Of a stretch of 64,000 bases of DNA, positions 59,904-64,000 are shown in pieces (positions within the stretch are counted from its first letter, which is position 1; the number at the start of each line of letters is the position of its first letter). The stretch covers positions 65,931,283 through 65,995,282 of the forward strand of contig CM035235.1 of the NCBI GenBank assembly GCA_020226215.1, in the 5' to 3' direction. Origin of the DNA: Sindora glabra. Lineage: Eukaryota > Streptophyta > Magnoliopsida > Fabales > Fabaceae. A program made the translations under genes and the position numbers. Under the pieces are notes generated by a model. The model was not told the DNA's origin and searched no databases. It worked only from the letters and a program-made list of their open reading frames with translations.

Positions 59904-60146
59904 TAAAAGGTTATGATTTACTTTCCTGCCGCAAAGAAAGAACCTGCCGCAAAAACCAAAGACAAGAAAACTACAGTCACAGGTTCTAGAGATGAATCTG
60001 AAGATGTTGAAAAACAGAAAAGGACGCCTAAAAGATCTCCGCAAAGACAGAACTTGCTGCAAAAACCAAGCCAAGAAAATTACACTCACGAAGAAATCTC
60101 CCTTGGTTGACATTATTTCATCTAAAAGGTTATGATTTACTTTCCT
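59904..60146 (+). other. 195 bp coding-like insert between 24 bp direct repeats
   Basis: A perfect 24 bp repeat (starting TAAAAGGTTATGATTTACTT) occurs at 59904-59927 and 60123-60146. Between them, 59928-60122 is not AT-rich and reads on + AAKKEPAAKTKDKKTTVTGS and DESEDVEKQKRTPKRSPQ, a lysine-rich, nuclear-protein-like sequence with a frame change near 60040. An open frame of 65 codons runs 59913-60110. It is best read as a captured piece of a nuclear gene. Source unknown. Confidence 0.6.
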
Positions 60147-60437
60147 TTGTATTTATGAATACATGGCATATGGGAATTTCGAGTATCTTACAAGTAAAGC
60201 TATGCTTGTCAGCTTGTGTGTTTCATACTCGACCAATTACTTGATATTCAAGAAAATGAGGCCTATAATTTGTGGCTATGAATAGATGCAAGGAGAGATC
60301 CATCGAATCGGAAACAGAGAAATTAGAGTGCAGTTGATGCAGCTGAAGGTTAGGCAGTGAGAGTGAACAATTTAGCACATTCCTTGTTCATTTACACTGA
60401 CTTTTGCATGCACGACAACTAAATAACCAAAGTACTT

Positions 60438-60600
60438 TAAAGAAAGATTCAAGAGGACAACATTATATGAAACATCATCTATTGGAGAAACACAGTAGCC
60501 TCCATTGCCTCACCAACTCCAGGTTTTGTGCTTTGGACCTTTGGTTTATCTCATTTGCGATTCCAACTCTTTTCACATGCAGAAAACTTGAGGACCTGCG
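60438..60600 (-). pseudogene. Duplicated 3' end of the coiled-coil gene at the right edge
   Basis: AAGAAAGATTCAA, GCCTCCATTGC, TCCAGGTTTTGTGCTTT and GGTTTATCTCATTTGCG follow 63147-63269 base by base with scattered changes, and looser similarity continues to about 60600. The region covers the 3' UTR and the last codons of the gene at 63254. The stop codon position has changed to GAG. Confidence 0.75.
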
Positions 60601-61261
60601 GGAAGAACTTAAAGAGGTACAAACCAATTGGATTTAGCAGGATATTATTAAGTTTGAATAATTCGAGATCAAGCTTGACTTGAACATAAACTCATAAGTT
60701 TTTCGAATAGTACATTATTAAGTGTCAATTTTTTTATCAAATTTGAAATATTTTTAATTTCAATTTTAGTTTATAAAATCTTACTCAAATAATTTGTTAT
60801 TTCACTTGAATTTGAGCATATAGGGTCTTTTTTTTTCACAAAGAGATCAAGAATTGTATTTTTTTTAATCTTATTTTACTTACTAATATAACTTTTTTTA
60901 TAATCATCAAATTTATTAAAAATATCAAAACAATCACTTAATAACAATAATTATATTTATTAAAGAGTGAAATATATTAGAAAGTTAATTATTTCAATCA
61001 AAATGTTTTACTTCTTCATATAATCTTACCAATTACTGATATGATTAAATTTTTTATGTATTATATATAATCTAAAAATAAAAAAATATTTTTTATCACT
61101 AGATTCATTTAGAATCATGAATAATTCGAAGTAAATAGTATGAAATTCAAGCTTAATTTGTATATGAATTGAGTTTGACTCGTTTAAAATTATATTCAAA
61201 TTATTTTTTTTGAGTTAATTTTAAACTACTTACAAATAATTTGACTCATTTATATCCTTAA

Positions 61262-61470
61262 TAATAAGCATTTGAGGAGCAGAGTTGATAGATGCTGAAA
61301 TTGAGATATCTGCACTAAAGGTTGTTGCTAAAAAATATTATGTGATGAAAGGGATGCTCAGGACTGAAAACTGAGTGAAAAAATTTTAAGATCTCTACTT
61401 TGACAAGACATAAACAGATGCATGAAGATCTGCAGACCTAGAGCAAACTGATTCTGGTCCAGAAGCAGGA
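61262..61470 (+). pseudogene. Inverted fragment of the same coiled-coil gene
   Basis: AAGCATTTGAGGAG, GATGCTCAGGACTGAAAACT, AAGATCTCTACTTTGACAA and ATGCATGAAGATCTGCAGA match the reverse complement of 63435-63640 in order. It is therefore a + strand copy of an internal coding part of the - strand gene. It starts in the RRVDD region and ends near 'HEDLQ'. It contains stops. Confidence 0.85.
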
Positions 61471-63145
61471 TAATGTTCTATCTGGTTCCTTGTTTTTCAT
61501 TACATTCAATTTACTAGGACTTAATATTGATTTTCCATCTGTTGTTTTGCCAAGTCGTGTTATCTTACCATCATTTACCATCATTTCAAATAATAAAGGA
61601 GAAGGAGAACTAAAAGGAATAGAAACAAAGTATGCACCGAGTACTGTCTTACTAAGTCAAGTTATTTTATGATTTTATCATCATTTCTAGATTTTGTATG
61701 AATTTTTTAAGACTGTTCATCCTTTCTTATTGTGTTCTTTCCCCTATCTAATATAAAGTTCTTTTTCTATTGAAAAAAAAAGTTATGCTCCACGCAGTCA
61801 AAGCAATGCAACTCATCAACGTATTCAATAATAATAATAATAATAATTCAAAACAAAAATGGACGCTGAAACATCTCTAACTCTGATTCTCTGCCCAATG
61901 TTTACCCCTCATCACTCAAAATAATTAATTGCATAAAGTAGAAAGAGAAGACACTAAGGCTGGGGAGGAAAATATTTTAAAATATAATTATAAAATATTA
62001 AAATAAACAAAAAATAATTTATTTATTTAATATTAAATATTAAAAATTTTAAAAAATATATTTTTTAAAAAATATTTTTTATTTTAATATTTTTTAGTAA
62101 TATTTTTTAATTATAAATACAAATAACATATTTCTTTTTCATTAAATATATATATATTTATATAAATAATATTTTCTTACCACAAATACTTCATGACGAA
62201 CAGAAAACCTAAGTTCAAGTTGTTCACATCAACTTTTAAGTTTTTAATATTTTACTGAATTATCTTATTTTAAGTGGGTAGACCCAAATCTGACCGTAGT
62301 AGACCGGATACCTCTAAGAATCTCCTTTCCCTTTCTCCATTTAAGGAGAAATTCTAACATAAAGATTGTCTATGATCACAAAATGGTTGCTGAAAGGCTT
62401 CACCTTCACCTACTCTTTGGCCTTAATATGTAAGAAAAAACAGAAGCATGGAGTGGCAGGAAGTTAGACAAGGGAGATAGCATAAGAAAGAAACAACGAA
62501 AGAGAGAGGAAACAAGATAGAAATTGTTTTAAGGCATGTATTATATTTTTTTAGAAGGTTTTTACCTTTAATATATAACAAAATTTAAAACTCTAGGAGA
62601 CATGAAAATAGTTTAATAGAAAGTTTTATTTATAATTATTAAATAAATATAACTTCTCACTAGATACTTATTGTAAATAATTATATTTTTTAAATAATTT
62701 TTCACTAGATAATTGTTATAAATAATTATGTTCGTTTAAAGTAATTTTTCTTTAAATAATTATTATAAATAACTATTTTATTTAAGAATTTTAAAATCCG
62801 AAATAAAATAATTCCGTGTTCACCAATTTAAACTTAATCTTTATATAAGATTATCATGAAAAGTTTATTAATAAATACTTTCAAAATTTTCATTTATGTA
62901 CATTTTAAAACCGGCTTTTTCTAAGCAATGCAGGAGTTTGAAAAGCCATCATATTCATGCTCTACAAACATGATATAATTAAGATTTTGATCAACCGCTT
63001 GCCTCACCTTCAAATACTTGGCAACTAATAACACAATCATCAGCAAGTTGGAAAGAAAGTTTGTGTAACATGATACAATCTCTGGTCAATCCAATGAATA
63101 TTATTCAGAAATATGCACAAGCATCCAAAGATCCTGAGGATTTTT
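61471..63145. other. Intergenic with AAT microsatellite, no gene seen
   Basis: An (AAT)n run lies at 61826-61848. The stretch 61490-61785 ends in a short A-run after CTATCTAATATAAAGTTC and may be a LINE-like 3' tail, but this is weak. The rest is AT-rich. Confidence 0.4.
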
Positions 63146-63253
63146 AAGAAAGATTCAAAAGAAAAAACAAAACATGCAAAATCATAGTTCAAATATTAGA
63201 GCACCACAGGAGCCTCCATTGCTTCGCCATCTCTGGGTTTGTGCTTTCGTTTA

Positions 63254-64000
63254 TCATATCTGCGGTCCTAACGCCTTCTCCAGAGAAGCTTTGAAGTCTT
63301 CAATTGCATCGTTCAACTTCTGTTGGAAGTCTTGATCATGGCTCTCACATGGGCCAGCAAGTTTCGATGAATTTGATGCCTTTTCTTTTTCCAACCTCAG
63401 AATTCTGCTGAATGAATCAAGCTCTTGCTCCAATCTGGAAATCTGTGCATTTTGGATCTGCAGATCTTCGTGCATCTGTTTATGCTTTGTCAAAGTAGAG
63501 ATCTTAAGATCTTCCCACTCAGTTTTCAGTTCTGAGCATGTCTCCTTCCTCCTCTAGTATTCGTTAGCCACAATCTTTGGTGCAGACTCTGAGTTTCATC
63601 ATCATCAACTCTTCTCCTCAAATGCTTGTTATCTCGCCTTAGTGTCTTGAGTTCATTGCGGAGGCTGGTATTAGCCTTCTGTTCATTCTTCAAATTTTTA
63701 TCCAGTGAGCTAAGCGAGCCAATTCCCTGTAACAGTTGAGGCAAAAGAATATTCAGAAGGCAATTCAGCAACAATAATGAAAATGATCAGCAGAGCAAAA
63801 AGAAAAATTAAATACTTAGCACAGACTTTCTCCAAAACATAGGACATTTGGTCAATTTTCATCACACAATCACCAAGTATGACGCGCAAACTCCCTGAAT
63901 TAGTAGGGTGTTCTGTTTGTGGGGGTTGGTCCGAGCCAACTTCATTACCACTATCAACACTCTCAGTAGAGTCGCTCTGAGGTTCAATATCTCCATCCTG
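63254..64000 (-). CDS. Coiled-coil protein, C-terminal part (gene continues beyond the window)
   Basis: Read on -, 64000-63827 is open: an acidic segment (SDSTESVDSGNEVGSDQ) then ILGDCVMKIDQMSYVLEK. An intron of about 100 bases (donor near 63826 or 63817, acceptor CTGTTACAG at about 63727) leads to NLKNEQKANTSLRNELKTLR and DNKHLRRRVDDDE. The last part reads ELKTEWEDLKISTLTKHKQM, then LEQELDSF and LNDAIEDFKASLEKALGPQI, with TGA at 63256-63254. Strong charged heptads suggest a long coiled coil. I do not recognise the family. The frame changes between 63560 and 63526 and has TAG at 63556-63554 in the downstream frame, too short for an intron, so either the gene is broken here or the sequence has an indel. 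Confidence 0.6.

Noticed and set aside
1..64000. tRNA, rRNA or other structural RNA genes
   Set aside because: No convincing cloverleaf, box A/B pair or rRNA-like segment was seen on either strand by eye.

Overview
The window looks like nuclear DNA of a flowering plant, probably a eudicot. It is strongly AT-rich and has GT-AG introns. It carries one multi-exon malectin-like leucine-rich-repeat receptor kinase gene and many plant transposable-element remnants. I cannot name the species from the sequence.

Layout. 1-2.2 kb: decayed L1-type LINE on + with a foldback MITE inserted in it. 2.2-5.75 kb: AT-rich intergenic DNA. 5.86-16.96 kb: a 13-exon receptor kinase gene (signal peptide, malectin-like domain, three short LRR exons, membrane segment, serine/threonine kinase). 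All kinase motifs are present, but the frame breaks once at the end of the malectin exon. Its introns hold a MITE-like element, tandem duplications and an antisense RTE-type LINE 3' end. 17-20.5 kb: repeats and a second LINE fragment. 20.6-26.2 kb: an old Ty3/gypsy element with both LTRs, containing a 2.7 kb solo-LTR-like insertion, itself containing a Stowaway MITE. 27-36 kb: a decayed Mutator-like (MULE) transposase surrounded by blocks of a repeat of about 140 bp built from GTTACT...AGTAAC palindromes. 36.3-38 kb: LTR-like sequence. 38-41 kb: AT-rich DNA, a possible Helitron-like end and an unidentified gene-like remnant. 41.7-42.25 kb: a broken fragment of the exocyst subunit gene SEC15. 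42.4-52 kb: AT-rich satellite-like arrays, a second copy of the foldback MITE, and remnants of a second receptor-kinase copy near 47.1 and 51.85-52.26 kb. 53.3-58.8 kb: a decayed Ty1/copia element on -. 59-64 kb: a 195 bp coding-like insertion bounded by a 24 bp direct repeat, two small fragments duplicated from the gene at the right edge in opposite orientations, and the 3' end of that coiled-coil gene on -.

The only locus close to functional is the receptor kinase. As written it would give a secreted protein of 386 residues ending at TAA 10921-10923. Removing one base nearby would restore a protein of about 904 residues of the LRR-I/malectin type, a family that acts at the plasma membrane in immunity and development and is often found in tandem clusters; the remnants at 47 and 52 kb fit such a cluster. 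Everything else is mainly a record of nested transposition and local duplication. Exon limits were set by hand from splice consensus, phase and family resemblance. No alignment or database search was run.
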